The translations under genes and the position numbers were made by a program. A model generated the notes under the pieces. It was not told where the DNA came from and ran no database searches. It worked only from the letters and a program-made list of their open reading frames with translations. A stretch of 64,000 bases of DNA. It comes from JAFCUW01 sp049898325. GTDB lineage: Bacteria; Pseudomonadota; Gammaproteobacteria; Burkholderiales; Burkholderiaceae_D. This document shows positions 50,155 through 60,090 of this stretch, piece by piece; position 1 is the stretch's first letter; every line of letters begins with the position of its first letter. Where the stretch lies: NCBI RefSeq assembly GCF_049898325.1, contig NZ_JAFCXL010000003.1:62001-126000 (forward strand), in the 5' to 3' direction.

Positions 50155-52011
50155 ATGTCCTTCAAACCCCTGTCAGCCCTGCGCCGTGGTTTCGGCTTGT
50201 TCTGGCGCACCCTCGACGCCACCCGGCGCACATTTTTCAACCTGCTGTTCCTGCTGATCCTGGTCGTGCTGGTGATGGCGCTCTTTAGCGGCGGCATCAA
50301 GCCGCTGACACCGAAGACGGCGCTGGTGATCAACCTCAAGGGCGCCATCGTCGAGCAGTCCAGCGGCAGCGTGCAGGACACCTTGCTGGCCAACGTCAAC
50401 GGCGAATCGCGCCGCCAGGTGCAGTTGCGCGACATCCTCACCGTGCTCGACGCGGCCGCCACCGACAAGGGCGTGGGCAGCGTGGTGCTGATGCTGGAAG
50501 ACCTCGATGCGGCCGGCATGGCCCAGCTCAATGACATCGGCGCCGCCATCGACCGCGTCAAGGCTGCCGGCAAGCCCGTCGTCGCCTGGGCCGGCAACTA
50601 CGACCAGCGCCAGTACCTGCTGGCCTCGCACGCCACCGAGGTCTACCTGCACCCGATGGGCATGGTCAACGTCAAGGGTTTCGGCCGCTACCGCAATTAC
50701 TACCGCGACGCCCTCGACAAGGTGGGCGTGACCGTCAACCTGATGAAGGTGGGCACCTACAAGAGTTTTGCCGAGCCCTACATCGGCAACGGCCCGTCCG
50801 ACGCCGCCGCCGAAGCCGAAGCGGTGCTCTACAACGCCTTGTGGCAGGGCTACACGGCGTCGGTCGAGAAAAGCCGCAAGCTGCCCGCGGGCGCCATCAA
50901 CGGCATGATCGACCAGTTGCCCCAGTTGATGGAGGCTGCCGGCGGTGATGGCGCCAAGGTCATGCTGCAAGCGAAACTGGTCGACGGCCTGACAACCCGC
51001 GACGAACTGCGCGCCATGATGATCAAGCGGGGCGAGTACGACAGCGACGGCAAGAGCTTCCGCCAGATCGGTTTCGACGATTACCTGGGCCGCCACCGGC
51101 CGAAAGTGTTCGGCGACGCCGTCGGCGTGGTCGTCGCTTCCGGTGAAATCACCGACGGCAGCGCCGGTCCCGGCGCCATCGGCGGCAACTCGACCTCGAA
51201 CCAGATCCGCCGCGCCCGCGAGGACGATCAGATCAAGGCGGTGGTGCTGCGCGTCGATTCGCCCGGCGGCAGTGCGTTCGCCTCCGAGCTGATCCGGCGC
51301 GAACTGGAACTCACGCGGGCCGCCGGCAAGCCCGTGATCGTCTCGATGGGCAATGTCGCCGCCTCGGGCGGCTACTGGATTGCCATGGCGGCCGATGAAG
51401 TCATCGCCGACCCGGCCACCATCACCGGCTCGATCGGCGTGTTCGCCATCCTGCCCACGGCCGAGAAAGTGGTCGACAAGCTCGGCGTGCACACGGCCGG
51501 CACCACCACCACCTGGCTGGCCGACGCCTACAATCCCCTGCGTCCGCTCGACCCCCGCTTCCGCCAGCTGGTGCAGAGCAGCATCAACCATATTTACAGC
51601 GAGTTCACCACCCGCGCCGCCAGCGCCCGCAAGACCACGCCGGCGAAAATCGACGCCGTCGGCCAGGGCCGGGTGTGGACGGGCGCCCAGGCGCGTGAGC
51701 GGGGCCTGGTCGACCGCCTGGGCAGCTACGAAGACGCCCTGAAGGCGGCCGCCGCGCGCGCGAAGTTGCCGGCCGACTATCGGGTCGCCTACATCGAACG
51801 GGAAAGCAACCGCGTCGAACGCTTCTTGAACATGTTCGGCGCCTCGGCCTCGCAGGCCCTGACGATCCAGCTCAAACTGGGCATGCTGCCCACCGGCCTG
51901 CCCGCGTCGAGCGTGAAGGAAGTGGCCCGGGACATGGCATGGTTGTCGGAGCTCAATAGCGGCAAAGAGCCGTTTGCCGCCATCACCCACTGCCTGTGCA
52001 GCATGCCGTGA
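50155..52011 (+). CDS. sppA: Signal peptide peptidase SppA, 67 kDa type
   Basis: SppA is an inner-membrane serine protease that degrades leftover signal peptides. The 618-residue protein has one N-terminal anchor helix (about 33-52) and two S49 domains. The Ser-Lys dyad is visible: Lys203 in 'VGTYKSFAEPY' and Ser404 in 'NVAASGGYWIAMA'. 'LRVDSPGGSAFAS' is also typical. GGAG 5 nt before the ATG fixes the start at 50155. The length matches the long (E. coli-like) form. A strong terminator follows. Confidence 0.96.
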   Translation: MSFKPLSALRRGFGLFWRTLDATRRTFFNLLFLLILVVLVMALFSGGIKPLTPKTALVINLKGAIVEQSSGSVQDTLLANVNGESRRQVQLRDILTVLDAAATDKGVGSVVLMLEDLDAAGMAQLNDIGAAIDRVKAAGKPVVAWAGNYDQRQYLLASHATEVYLHPMGMVNVKGFGRYRNYYRDALDKVGVTVNLMKVGTYKSFAEPYIGNGPSDAAAEAEAVLYNALWQGYTASVEKSRKLPAGAINGMIDQLPQLMEAAGGDGAKVMLQAKLVDGLTTRDELRAMMIKRGEYDSDGKSFRQIGFDDYLGRHRPKVFGDAVGVVVASGEITDGSAGPGAIGGNSTSNQIRRAREDDQIKAVVLRVDSPGGSAFASELIRRELELTRAAGKPVIVSMGNVAASGGYWIAMAADEVIADPATITGSIGVFAILPTAEKVVDKLGVHTAGTTTTWLADAYNPLRPLDPRFRQLVQSSINHIYSEFTTRAASARKTTPAKIDAVGQGRVWTGAQARERGLVDRLGSYEDALKAAAARAKLPADYRVAYIERESNRVERFLNMFGASASQALTIQLKLGMLPTGLPASSVKEVARDMAWLSELNSGKEPFAAITHCLCSMP

Positions 52012-52070
52012 CGGCGCCCGCGCAGGTTTTTATGTAGCGGTTTTGTAACACCATGTACGAACAGCCCGGC

Positions 52071-52104
52071 AACACCGCCTCCCTCGGGAGGCGGTGTTTT
52101 TTTT
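52071..52104 (+). terminator. Strong rho-independent terminator after sppA
   Basis: A 12-bp stem AACACCGCCTCC/GGAGGCGGTGTT with a CTCG loop is followed by eight T. It isolates sppA from the efflux operon. Confidence 0.92.
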
Positions 52105-52146
52105 CATGCTTGTTAAACATCAATTCATGCCACATGACACGCTTTT

Positions 52147-52162
52147 GTACAGACATCTGTAC
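52147..52162. promoter_or_regulatory. Candidate operator of the mdtABC operon
   Basis: The inverted repeat GTACAGA-CA-TCTGTAC has perfect 7-bp arms and lies 77 bases before the mdtA ATG, in an A/T-rich promoter region. Such 7-2-7 palindromes are typical of TetR- or MarR-type repressors of RND pumps. No regulator gene is adjacent, so the protein is not identified. Confidence 0.55.
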
Positions 52163-52238
52163 GTTGTGAAACATAGTGAATGGGTCTGCCATGTTACAGT
52201 TTGCTGTGTATTTGTTACCATTTTGACCAAGGAAAAGC

Positions 52239-53654
52239 ATGCAGCAGCCGCCCGTCGACAAAACCGTCCTCCCGAATTCTCCCCGTAGTGGCCGCAGCAA
52301 GCTGATCGGGACGATTGTCGCCATCGCCGCCATGATCGGGCTGGGCTGGCTGGCCTGGCACCTGACCCATCCCGCCGCCGACCCCGGCGCCGCGGGCGCG
52401 GGCGGCGCACGCGCCGGGCAGGGCGGTGGTGGTGGCGGGCCCGGCGGTGGCCGGCGCGGCGGCGCGCCCGCCACCACGGTGGGCGTGGCCACGGCCGAGA
52501 CGATGGATATTCCCGTCGTCATCGATGCCCTCGGCACCGTCACCGCGGCGGCCACCGCCACCGTGCGTCCCCAAGTGTCGGGCGTGCTGCAAAAAATCCA
52601 TTTCAGCGAAGGCCAGCTGGTCAAGGCCGGCCAGGTGCTCGCCACCATCGATCCGCGCGCCTTCGAGATGGCGCTGCTGCAGTCGAGCGGCCAGCGCCAG
52701 CGCGATGAAGCGCAGCTCGACAGCGCGCGCCTGACGCTGTCGCGTTACCGCACCCTGCTCGACCAGGATTCGATCGCGCGCCAGGACGTCGACACCCAGG
52801 CCGCCCTCGTCAAGCAGCTCGAGGGCACCGTCATGACCGACAAGGCGGCCGAAGGCGTGGCCCGGCTGAACCTGAGCTACACCCAGGTCAAGGCGCCCAT
52901 CGCCGGCCGCGTGGGCCTGCGCGTGGTCGACATGGGCAACCTGGTGGGCAGCGCGGACGCCGCCGGCATCGCCGTCATCACCCAGCTCGCGCCCATCGAC
53001 GTCGAGTTTGCGATCGCCCAGGACCAGGTGCCGGCGGTGCAGGAGCGCATCGTCGAAAGCACCGCGCTGCCGGCGCTGGCCTTCGACCGTACCCGCACGA
53101 AGCAGCTTGCGAGCGGCCGCTTCAACGCCCTCGACAACCAGGTCGACACCCAGACCGGCACCGTCAAGGCCAAGGCCCGCTTCGTCAACACCGACATGAA
53201 GCTGTTCCCCAGCCAGTTCGTCAACCTGCGCCTGGAAGTGCGCAACATCAAGGGCGCCGTGGTGGTGCCCGTCACCAGCTTGCGCCATGGCGCCAGCGGC
53301 GACTTCGTCTACGTCCTCAACGCCGACAAGACGGTGTCGGTGCGCGCCGTCACGCGCGGCCAGGCCACCGTCGACAAGGTGCAGGTCGCCAGCGGCCTGA
53401 AAGCGGGCGAACAGGTCATCACCGAGGGCGCCGACCGCCTCAAGGATGGCGCCAGGGTAACCTTGCCGGGCGACCGTCCGGCCGCCGGCGCGGGCGGCGC
53501 ACGGCGCGGCAACCGGGCCGCCGCCGCGGCGGAGGGCGCCAGCGCGCCGGCTGCCACGCCAGCCAGCCCGGCCACCCCGGCCACCCCGGCCACCCCGGCC
53601 GCCCCGGCCGACGGCCAGCGCCGCCAGCGCCCCGCCGCCAGCACCGCCCCATGA
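52239..53654 (+). CDS. mdtA: RND efflux periplasmic adaptor subunit (MdtA-like)
   Basis: The membrane-fusion protein that bridges the inner-membrane RND pump and the outer-membrane channel. The 471 residues have an N-terminal membrane anchor (about 23-42), a Gly-rich linker, and the lipoyl/hairpin halves ('ATVRPQVSGVLQKIHF', 'LNLSYTQVKAPIAGRVGLR'). The beta-barrel and MP domains have 'LFPSQFVNLRLEV'. After residue 410 there is a disordered Ala/Pro tail with a 9-bp DNA repeat. Length and order match MdtA of MdtABC, which exports drugs and bile-like compounds. It is first in a four-gene operon. Confidence 0.93.
   Translation: MQQPPVDKTVLPNSPRSGRSKLIGTIVAIAAMIGLGWLAWHLTHPAADPGAAGAGGARAGQGGGGGGPGGGRRGGAPATTVGVATAETMDIPVVIDALGTVTAAATATVRPQVSGVLQKIHFSEGQLVKAGQVLATIDPRAFEMALLQSSGQRQRDEAQLDSARLTLSRYRTLLDQDSIARQDVDTQAALVKQLEGTVMTDKAAEGVARLNLSYTQVKAPIAGRVGLRVVDMGNLVGSADAAGIAVITQLAPIDVEFAIAQDQVPAVQERIVESTALPALAFDRTRTKQLASGRFNALDNQVDTQTGTVKAKARFVNTDMKLFPSQFVNLRLEVRNIKGAVVVPVTSLRHGASGDFVYVLNADKTVSVRAVTRGQATVDKVQVASGLKAGEQVITEGADRLKDGARVTLPGDRPAAGAGGARRGNRAAAAAEGASAPAATPASPATPATPATPAAPADGQRRQRPAASTAP
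53568..53612 (+). repeat. 9-bp tandem repeat in the mdtA 3' end
   Basis: Five units of CCGGCCACC (the last two CCGGCCGCC and CCGGCCGAC) encode a Pro-Ala-Thr repeat in the disordered tail. In-frame copy changes are possible. Confidence 0.85.
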
Positions 53655-53669
53655 TCGTTCTACTTGAAA

Positions 53670-53688
53670 ACCGGGGCGTGGCCCCGGT
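53670..53688 (+). promoter_or_regulatory. Intercistronic hairpin next to the mdtB ribosome-binding site
   Basis: ACCGGGGC (53670-53677) and GCCCCGGT (53681-53688) form an 8-bp GC stem with a GTG loop. The right arm runs into GGTGGAG (53686-53692), the mdtB ribosome site. The hairpin could limit mdtB translation or protect mRNA ends. Confidence 0.65.
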
Positions 53689-53700
53689 GGAGTCGCACCG

Positions 53701-56700
53701 ATGAATCCTTCCGGTCCCTTTATCGCCCGGCCCGTCGCCACCTCGCTGCTGATGCTGGCGATCGTGCTGGCCGGCCTGGTCGGCTTTAAATTTCTGCCCT
53801 TGTCGGCGCTGCCGCAGGTCGATTTCCCCACCATCCAGGTGCAGACCCTGTACCCGGGCGCCAGTCCCGAGGTGATGTCGCGCACGGTGACGGCGCCGCT
53901 CGAGCGCCAGTTCGGCCAGATGTCGGGCTTGTCGCGCATGAGTTCGACCAGCGCCGCCGGCGTCTCCATCGTCACCCTGCAGTTCGGCCTGGGGCAGACG
54001 CTCGACGTGGCCGAGCAGGAAGTGCAGGCGGCCATCAATGCCGGCGGCTCGCTGCTGCCGACCGACCTGCCGGCGCCGCCCGTCTACGCCAAGGTCAATC
54101 CCGCCGACGCCCCCGTGCTGACGCTGGCGATCACCTCCGACACCATGCCCCTGACCGAGGTGCAGAACCTGGTCAACACGCGCCTGGCGCTGAAGATCAG
54201 CCAGGTGTCCGGCGTCGGCCTGGTGTCGCTGTCGGGCGGCCAGCGCCCGGCCGTGCGGATCCAGGCCGATACCGAGGCGCTGGCCTCGTATGGCCTGGGC
54301 CTGGACACCCTGCGCAGCGCCATCACCGCCGCCAACGCCAACAGCGCCAAGGGCAGTTTCGACGGCCCCACCCGCTCCTATACCATCAACGCCAACGACC
54401 AGTTGCTGGCCGTGCCCGAATACAAAAACCTGATCGTCGCCTATAAAAACGGCGCGCCGGTCCGCCTGACCGACGTCGCCACCGTCGTCGACAGCGCCGA
54501 GAACGTCAAGCTGGCCGCCTGGTCGGGCCTCAAACCTGCGATCATCCTCAATGTGCAGCGCCAGCCCGGCGCCAACGTCATCGCCACCGTCGACGCCATC
54601 AAGGCGCGCCTGCCCGAGCTGCAGGCGGGCCTGCCGGGCGCGCTGCGCCTGGACGTGCTGGTCGACCGCACCACCGGCATCCGCGCCTCCGTCGAACACG
54701 TCGAGCTCGAACTGCTGCTGTCGGTGGCGCTGGTGGTGCTGGTGATTTTCGCTTTCCTGCACAGCCTGCGCGCCACCGTGATCGCCAGCCTGTCCGTGCC
54801 GATCTCGCTCATCGGCACCTGCGGCGCCATGTACCTGCTGGGCTACAGCCTGAACAACCTGTCGCTGATGGCGCTGACGATCGCCACCGGCTTCGTCGTC
54901 GACGACGCCATCGTCATGATCGAAAACATCGCCCGCTACATCGAAGAGGGCGAGACGCCGATGGCGGCGGCCATCAAGGGCGCCGCGCAGATCGGCTTTA
55001 CCATCATTTCGCTGACCGTTTCGCTCATCGCCGTGCTCATTCCCCTGCTGTTCATGGGCGACGTGGTGGGCCGCCTGTTCCGCGAGTTCGCCATCACCCT
55101 GTCGATCACCATCCTCATTTCCGCCGTGGTCTCGCTCACGCTGGTGCCGATGATGTCGGCGCGCTGGCTCAAGGCGCTCAAGGACGAAAAACCGTCGAAG
55201 CTGGCGCGCCACACCCAGGCCTTCTTCGACCGCGTCGTGCACCGCTACGACGGCGCGCTGACCTGGGTGCTGGCACGCCAGGGCCTGACCCTGATCGTCG
55301 CGCTGGCCACGCTGGTGCTGACGGTGCTGCTGTACATGCTTATCCCGAAAGGCCTGTTCCCCACCCAGGACACGGGCCAGCTGCAGGCGCGCATCCAGGC
55401 CCGCCAGGCGATTTCCTACGATGCCATGGCCACGCTGCAGCAGCAGGCCGCGCGCGAAATCCTGCGCGATCCGGCCGTGTTGTCACTGAGCTCGAACGTG
55501 GGCGTGGACGCCGCCAACAACACCATGCTCAACACGGGCAGCATGCTGATCAACCTTAAACCGGGGCGCGCCGACGACCAGGCCACCATCATGACGCGGC
55601 TGCGCCAGCGGGTCGCGCAAGTGGCCGGCGCCACCCTGTATCTGCAGCCGACCCAGGACTTGACGATCGACGCCGAAACGGGGCCCACCCAGTACCGCGT
55701 GTCGATCGAAGGGGCCGACAACGCCACCGTGACGCAATGGGCCAACAAGCTCGTGGCCCGCCTGCAAACGAGCAGCTCGGTCGTCAACGCCGTCAGCGAC
55801 GCCGGCGCCAGCGGGGTGGCCGCCTTCATCGCCATCGACCGCGACAGCGCCTCGCGCCTGTCGATCACCGCCGCCACCATTGACGACGCCCTCTACAGCG
55901 CCTTCGGCCAGCGCATCGTCTCGACGATTTTCACGGAAACCAACCAGTACCGCGTCATCCTCGAAGCCAAGAGCGACCCGGCGATGTCGATCGAGAGCCT
56001 CAAGCGCCTGCCCATCAAGACCGGTTCCGGCAAGCCGACGCCGCTCGAGGCGATCGCCACCATCACCGAGCAGCCGGCGCCCCTGCAGATCACCCGCGTG
56101 GCGCAGTACCCGGCCACCACCATCGGCTTCGACACGGCGCCCGGGGTGTCGCTGGGCAGCGCCGTCGACGCCATCCGCGCCGCCAGCGAGGACATCAAGC
56201 TGCCGGCCACGGTGACCATGAAATTCCTGGGCGCCGCCGGTGCCTACCAGTCCTCGCTGTCGAACCAGCTGTGGCTGATCCTGGCCGCGGTGGTGTGCGT
56301 CTACATCGTGCTCGGCGTGCTGTATGAAAGCTATATCCACCCGCTGACCATCCTGTCGACGCTGCCATCGGCCGGCGTCGGCGCGCTGCTGGCGCTGCTC
56401 ATTTCCGGCCAGGACCTGGGCGTGATCGGCATCATCGGCATCATCCTGCTGATCGGCATCGTCAAGAAGAACGCCATCATGATGATCGACTTCGCCATCG
56501 AGGCCGAGCGCGAACAGGGCAAGAGCGCGCAGGAGGCGATCCACCAGGCGGCCCTGCTGCGCTTCCGGCCGATCCTGATGACGACGCTGGCGGCGCTGTT
56601 CGCGGCCGTGCCGCTGATGCTGGGCTGGGGCGAGGGCGCCGAACTGCGCCGTCCGCTGGGCCTGGCCATCTTCGGCGGCCTGATCGTGAGCCAGTTGCTG

Positions 56701-56862
56701 ACCCTGTTTACCACGCCCGTCATCTACCTGGGCTTCGACCGCCTGGCGCAGCGCTTCCGCCGCCGTTTCGGCGGCGACCGGGCCGACGCGCTGACCAATC
56801 AGTACTCGCATGGCGCGCTGCTCGAAAGCGCGCCGGTGCCGGCGCCCGAGGCGACGCCATGA
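53701..56862 (+). CDS. mdtB: RND efflux pump permease MdtB-like
   Basis: A 1053-residue resistance-nodulation-division pump, 12 membrane helices with two large periplasmic loops. The N-terminus 'NPSGPFIARPVATSLLMLAI' and 'VDFPTIQVQTLYPGASPEVM' are of the MdtB/MdtC subgroup, and the proton-relay aspartates sit in 'ATGFVVDDAIVMIENI'. MdtB and MdtC form mixed trimers. Its end overlaps mdtC by four bases (ATGA). Confidence 0.95.
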   Translation: MNPSGPFIARPVATSLLMLAIVLAGLVGFKFLPLSALPQVDFPTIQVQTLYPGASPEVMSRTVTAPLERQFGQMSGLSRMSSTSAAGVSIVTLQFGLGQTLDVAEQEVQAAINAGGSLLPTDLPAPPVYAKVNPADAPVLTLAITSDTMPLTEVQNLVNTRLALKISQVSGVGLVSLSGGQRPAVRIQADTEALASYGLGLDTLRSAITAANANSAKGSFDGPTRSYTINANDQLLAVPEYKNLIVAYKNGAPVRLTDVATVVDSAENVKLAAWSGLKPAIILNVQRQPGANVIATVDAIKARLPELQAGLPGALRLDVLVDRTTGIRASVEHVELELLLSVALVVLVIFAFLHSLRATVIASLSVPISLIGTCGAMYLLGYSLNNLSLMALTIATGFVVDDAIVMIENIARYIEEGETPMAAAIKGAAQIGFTIISLTVSLIAVLIPLLFMGDVVGRLFREFAITLSITILISAVVSLTLVPMMSARWLKALKDEKPSKLARHTQAFFDRVVHRYDGALTWVLARQGLTLIVALATLVLTVLLYMLIPKGLFPTQDTGQLQARIQARQAISYDAMATLQQQAAREILRDPAVLSLSSNVGVDAANNTMLNTGSMLINLKPGRADDQATIMTRLRQRVAQVAGATLYLQPTQDLTIDAETGPTQYRVSIEGADNATVTQWANKLVARLQTSSSVVNAVSDAGASGVAAFIAIDRDSASRLSITAATIDDALYSAFGQRIVSTIFTETNQYRVILEAKSDPAMSIESLKRLPIKTGSGKPTPLEAIATITEQPAPLQITRVAQYPATTIGFDTAPGVSLGSAVDAIRAASEDIKLPATVTMKFLGAAGAYQSSLSNQLWLILAAVVCVYIVLGVLYESYIHPLTILSTLPSAGVGALLALLISGQDLGVIGIIGIILLIGIVKKNAIMMIDFAIEAEREQGKSAQEAIHQAALLRFRPILMTTLAALFAAVPLMLGWGEGAELRRPLGLAIFGGLIVSQLLTLFTTPVIYLGFDRLAQRFRRRFGGDRADALTNQYSHGALLESAPVPAPEATP

Positions 56863-59800
56863 ATCTGTCGCAGCCTTTCGTGCGGCGGCCGATCGCCACC
56901 GTCCTGCTGACGCTGGGGATCGCGCTGGCCGGCATCGGCGCTTTTTTCGTGCTGCCCGTCTCGCCCCTGCCGCAGGTCGATTCCCCGTCCATCTCGGTGT
57001 CGGCCTCGCTGCCCGGCGCCAGCCCCGACACCATGGCCAGCAGCGTGGCCACGCCGCTCGAGCGGCGCCTGGGCGTGATCGCCGGTGTCACCGAGATGAC
57101 CTCGAGCAGCGGCAGCGGCTCGACCCGCATCAGCCTGCAGTTCGAGCTCAATCGCAAGATCGACTCGGCCGCGCGCGAAGTGCAGGCGGCGATCAACGCC
57201 GCGCGCGCCGACCTGCCGTCTACCCTGCGCAGCAACCCCACCTACCGCAAGGCCAACCCGTCCGACGCCCCCGTCATCATCCTGGCCTTGACCTCGAAAA
57301 CCAAGACGCCTGGCCAGATCTACGAAACGGTGTCGAACCTGGTGCAGCAAAAGCTGGCCCAGGTGCAGGGCGTGGGCGACGTCGAAATCGGCGGCGGCTC
57401 GCTGCCGGCCGTGCGGGTGGACCTGCTGCCGTACGCGCTCAACAAGTACGGCGTGTCGACCGAAGACGTGCGCGCGGCCATCCAGGCCACCAACGCCAAC
57501 CGCCCCAAGGGCGCCATCGAAGGCAACGGCAGGCGCCTGCAGATCTATTCGCAGCCGGCCGGCGCCAGCGGCGGGCGCAGCGCCGCCGATTACCGCTCGC
57601 TGGTGGTGGCCTGGCGCGACGGCGCCGCCATCCGCCTGCAGGATGTCGCCACCGTCAGTGACGGCGTCGAAAACGTCAACACGCTGGGCCTGTTCAACGG
57701 CGAACCGGCGGTGATCGTGCTGGTCACGCGCCAGCCGGCCGCCAACGTCATCGAAACGGTCGACGGCGTGCGCGCCCTGCTGCCGCAGCTGCAGGCGCAA
57801 CTGCCCAGCGATATCAAGATCGACGTGGCGTCGGACTCGACCAACTCGATCCGCTCCTCGCTGCACGAAGTGGAAGTGACCTTGCTCATCTCGATCGCGC
57901 TGGTGGTGCTGGTCGTGAGCGTGTTCCTGCGCTCGGTGCGCGCCACCGTGGTGCCGGCGGTGGCCACGGTGGTGTCCTTGCTGGGCACCTTCGGCGTCAT
58001 GTACCTGCTGGGCTTTTCGCTCAATAACCTGTCGCTGATGGCGCTGACGGTGGCCACCGGCTTCGTCGTCGATGACGCCATCGTGGTGCTGGAAAATACC
58101 GCGCGCCACATCGAAGCGGGCATGGACCGCATGGAAGCGGCGCTGCTGGGCGCGCGCGAAGTCGGGTTCACGGTGCTCTCGATCAGCCTGTCGCTGGTGG
58201 CGGTATTCATTCCCCTGCTGTTCATGGGCGGGCAGGTGGGCCGGCTGTTCCGCGAGTTCGCCGTCACGCTGTCGGCGGCGGTGCTCATTTCGCTGGTCAT
58301 TTCGCTCACCACCACGCCGATGATGTGCGCCTGGCTGCTGCGCAAGACCGATGTCAACAAGCGGCCCGGCCCGCTGGCGCGCTGGTCCGAGCGGGGCTTC
58401 GACAAGCTGCAAAAGGGCTATGAGCATGCGCTCGACTGGGCGCTCGACGCCAAGCTGCTGGTGATGGTGATCCTGGTGTTCGTGATCGGCCTGAACGTGT
58501 TCTTGTTCTCGGCCGCGCCGAAGGGCTTTTTTCCCCAGCAGGACACGGGCCAGATCAACGGCGGTATCCGCGCCGACCAGTCGATCTCGTTCCAGGCCAT
58601 GCAGGGCAAATTGCGCCAACTGGTCAACATCATCAAGAGCGACCCGGCGGTGGCCACCGTGGTCGGCTTCACGGGGGGCGCCCGCGCCGGCGGTGGCTTC
58701 ATGTTCATCAACCTGAAACCGGTCGCCGAGCGCGCCAAGGGCGACGCCGGCCAGGCCGTGATCGCCCGCCTGCGCCCGCAACTGGCCAAGGTGACGGGGG
58801 TGTCGCTGTTTCTCAACCCGGTGCAGGATTTGCGCATGGGCGGACGGCAGTCCAACTCGACCTACCAGTACACCCTGAAAAGCGACAACCGCGAGGACCT
58901 GAAAAAATGGGCCACCCGGCTGGCCGACGCCATGAAACGCCAGAGCGCGCTGGTCGATGTCGATACCGACCAGGCCGAGAACGGCGTCGAGACCTTCGTC
59001 ACCATCGACAAGGACAGCGCGGCGCGCCTGGGCATCAGCACGCGCGATGTCGACAACGCCCTGTACAACGGCTTCGGCCAGCGCCAGGTCGCCACCATTT
59101 ACGATGAGCTCAACCAGTACCACGTGATCATGGGCGTGGCGACCCAGTACGCGCAGTCGCCCGAAGCGCTCAAGGATGTGTACGTGCCGGCCAGGGCGAC
59201 CACCACCAGCGCGGCCGCCAATCTCACCGCGGCGCGCGATCCGTCGAGCGGCTCGGCGCTGGCCGGCACCGCCTCGAACATGGTGCCGCTGTCGGCCATC
59301 GCCAGCTTCGCCGAAAGCGCGACCCCCACCTCGGTGAGCCACCAGGATGGCGAACTGGCCACCACGGTGTCGTACAACCTGGCCGCCGGCAGCAACACGG
59401 CGGCGGGCGAAGCGGCGGTGCGCCAGGCGGAGGCGGAGATCGGCATGCCGAATAATGTGCGCGGCAGTTTCCAGGGCACCGCCAAGGCGGCGCAGGACTC
59501 CAACAAGGAGCAGCCCTACCTGATCGCCGCCGCCATCGTGGTCATTTACATCGTGCTGGGCATTCTCTACGAATCGCTGGTGCACCCCATCACGGTGCTG
59601 TCGACGCTGCCGTCGGCGGGCGTGGGCGCGGTGCTGGCGCTGCTGCTGTTCAAGATGGAGTTTTCCATCATCGCCCTGATCGGCGTGTTCCTGCTGCTGG
59701 GGATCGTCAAGAAGAACGCCATCCTGATCATCGACTTCGCCCTTGAGGCCGAGCGTTCGCGCGGCTTGTCGGCGTTTGACGCCGTGCGCGAAGCGTGCCT

Positions 59801-60068
59801 GCTGCGCTTCCGGCCGATCCTGATGACCACCCTGGCCGCCGCGCTGGGCGCCTTGCCGCTGGCGATCGGTTTCGGCGAAGGCTCCGAATTGCGCCAGCCG
59901 CTTGGCATCGCCATCATCGGCGGCCTGATCGCCAGCCAGGTACTGACGTTGCTGACCACCCCGGTGGTGTATGTATTGATGGACAAGCTGCGCCGGCGCG
60001 GTCCCGAGGAAGCCGCCTTGAGCCGCGTCGCCACTGCCACCGCGGCCCCGGCCCCGGCGCATTCCTAA
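56859..60068 (+). CDS. mdtC: RND efflux pump permease MdtC-like
   Basis: A 1069-residue RND permease paralogous to its neighbour. It starts 'NLSQPFVRRPIATVLLTLGI', has 'DSPSISVSASLPGASPDTMA' at the porter entry and the Asp pair in 'ATGFVVDDAIVVLENT'. The two pump genes in tandem, with ATGA overlap, match the mdtB-mdtC order. A central insertion in the second periplasmic loop ('ARATTTSAAANLTAARDPS') makes it slightly longer than E. coli MdtC (1025 aa). Confidence 0.95.
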   Translation: MNLSQPFVRRPIATVLLTLGIALAGIGAFFVLPVSPLPQVDSPSISVSASLPGASPDTMASSVATPLERRLGVIAGVTEMTSSSGSGSTRISLQFELNRKIDSAAREVQAAINAARADLPSTLRSNPTYRKANPSDAPVIILALTSKTKTPGQIYETVSNLVQQKLAQVQGVGDVEIGGGSLPAVRVDLLPYALNKYGVSTEDVRAAIQATNANRPKGAIEGNGRRLQIYSQPAGASGGRSAADYRSLVVAWRDGAAIRLQDVATVSDGVENVNTLGLFNGEPAVIVLVTRQPAANVIETVDGVRALLPQLQAQLPSDIKIDVASDSTNSIRSSLHEVEVTLLISIALVVLVVSVFLRSVRATVVPAVATVVSLLGTFGVMYLLGFSLNNLSLMALTVATGFVVDDAIVVLENTARHIEAGMDRMEAALLGAREVGFTVLSISLSLVAVFIPLLFMGGQVGRLFREFAVTLSAAVLISLVISLTTTPMMCAWLLRKTDVNKRPGPLARWSERGFDKLQKGYEHALDWALDAKLLVMVILVFVIGLNVFLFSAAPKGFFPQQDTGQINGGIRADQSISFQAMQGKLRQLVNIIKSDPAVATVVGFTGGARAGGGFMFINLKPVAERAKGDAGQAVIARLRPQLAKVTGVSLFLNPVQDLRMGGRQSNSTYQYTLKSDNREDLKKWATRLADAMKRQSALVDVDTDQAENGVETFVTIDKDSAARLGISTRDVDNALYNGFGQRQVATIYDELNQYHVIMGVATQYAQSPEALKDVYVPARATTTSAAANLTAARDPSSGSALAGTASNMVPLSAIASFAESATPTSVSHQDGELATTVSYNLAAGSNTAAGEAAVRQAEAEIGMPNNVRGSFQGTAKAAQDSNKEQPYLIAAAIVVIYIVLGILYESLVHPITVLSTLPSAGVGAVLALLLFKMEFSIIALIGVFLLLGIVKKNAILIIDFALEAERSRGLSAFDAVREACLLRFRPILMTTLAAALGALPLAIGFGEGSELRQPLGIAIIGGLIASQVLTLLTTPVVYVLMDKLRRRGPEEAALSRVATATAAPAPAHS

Positions 60069-60090
60069 CCCCGACTGTGACTGACATTTG

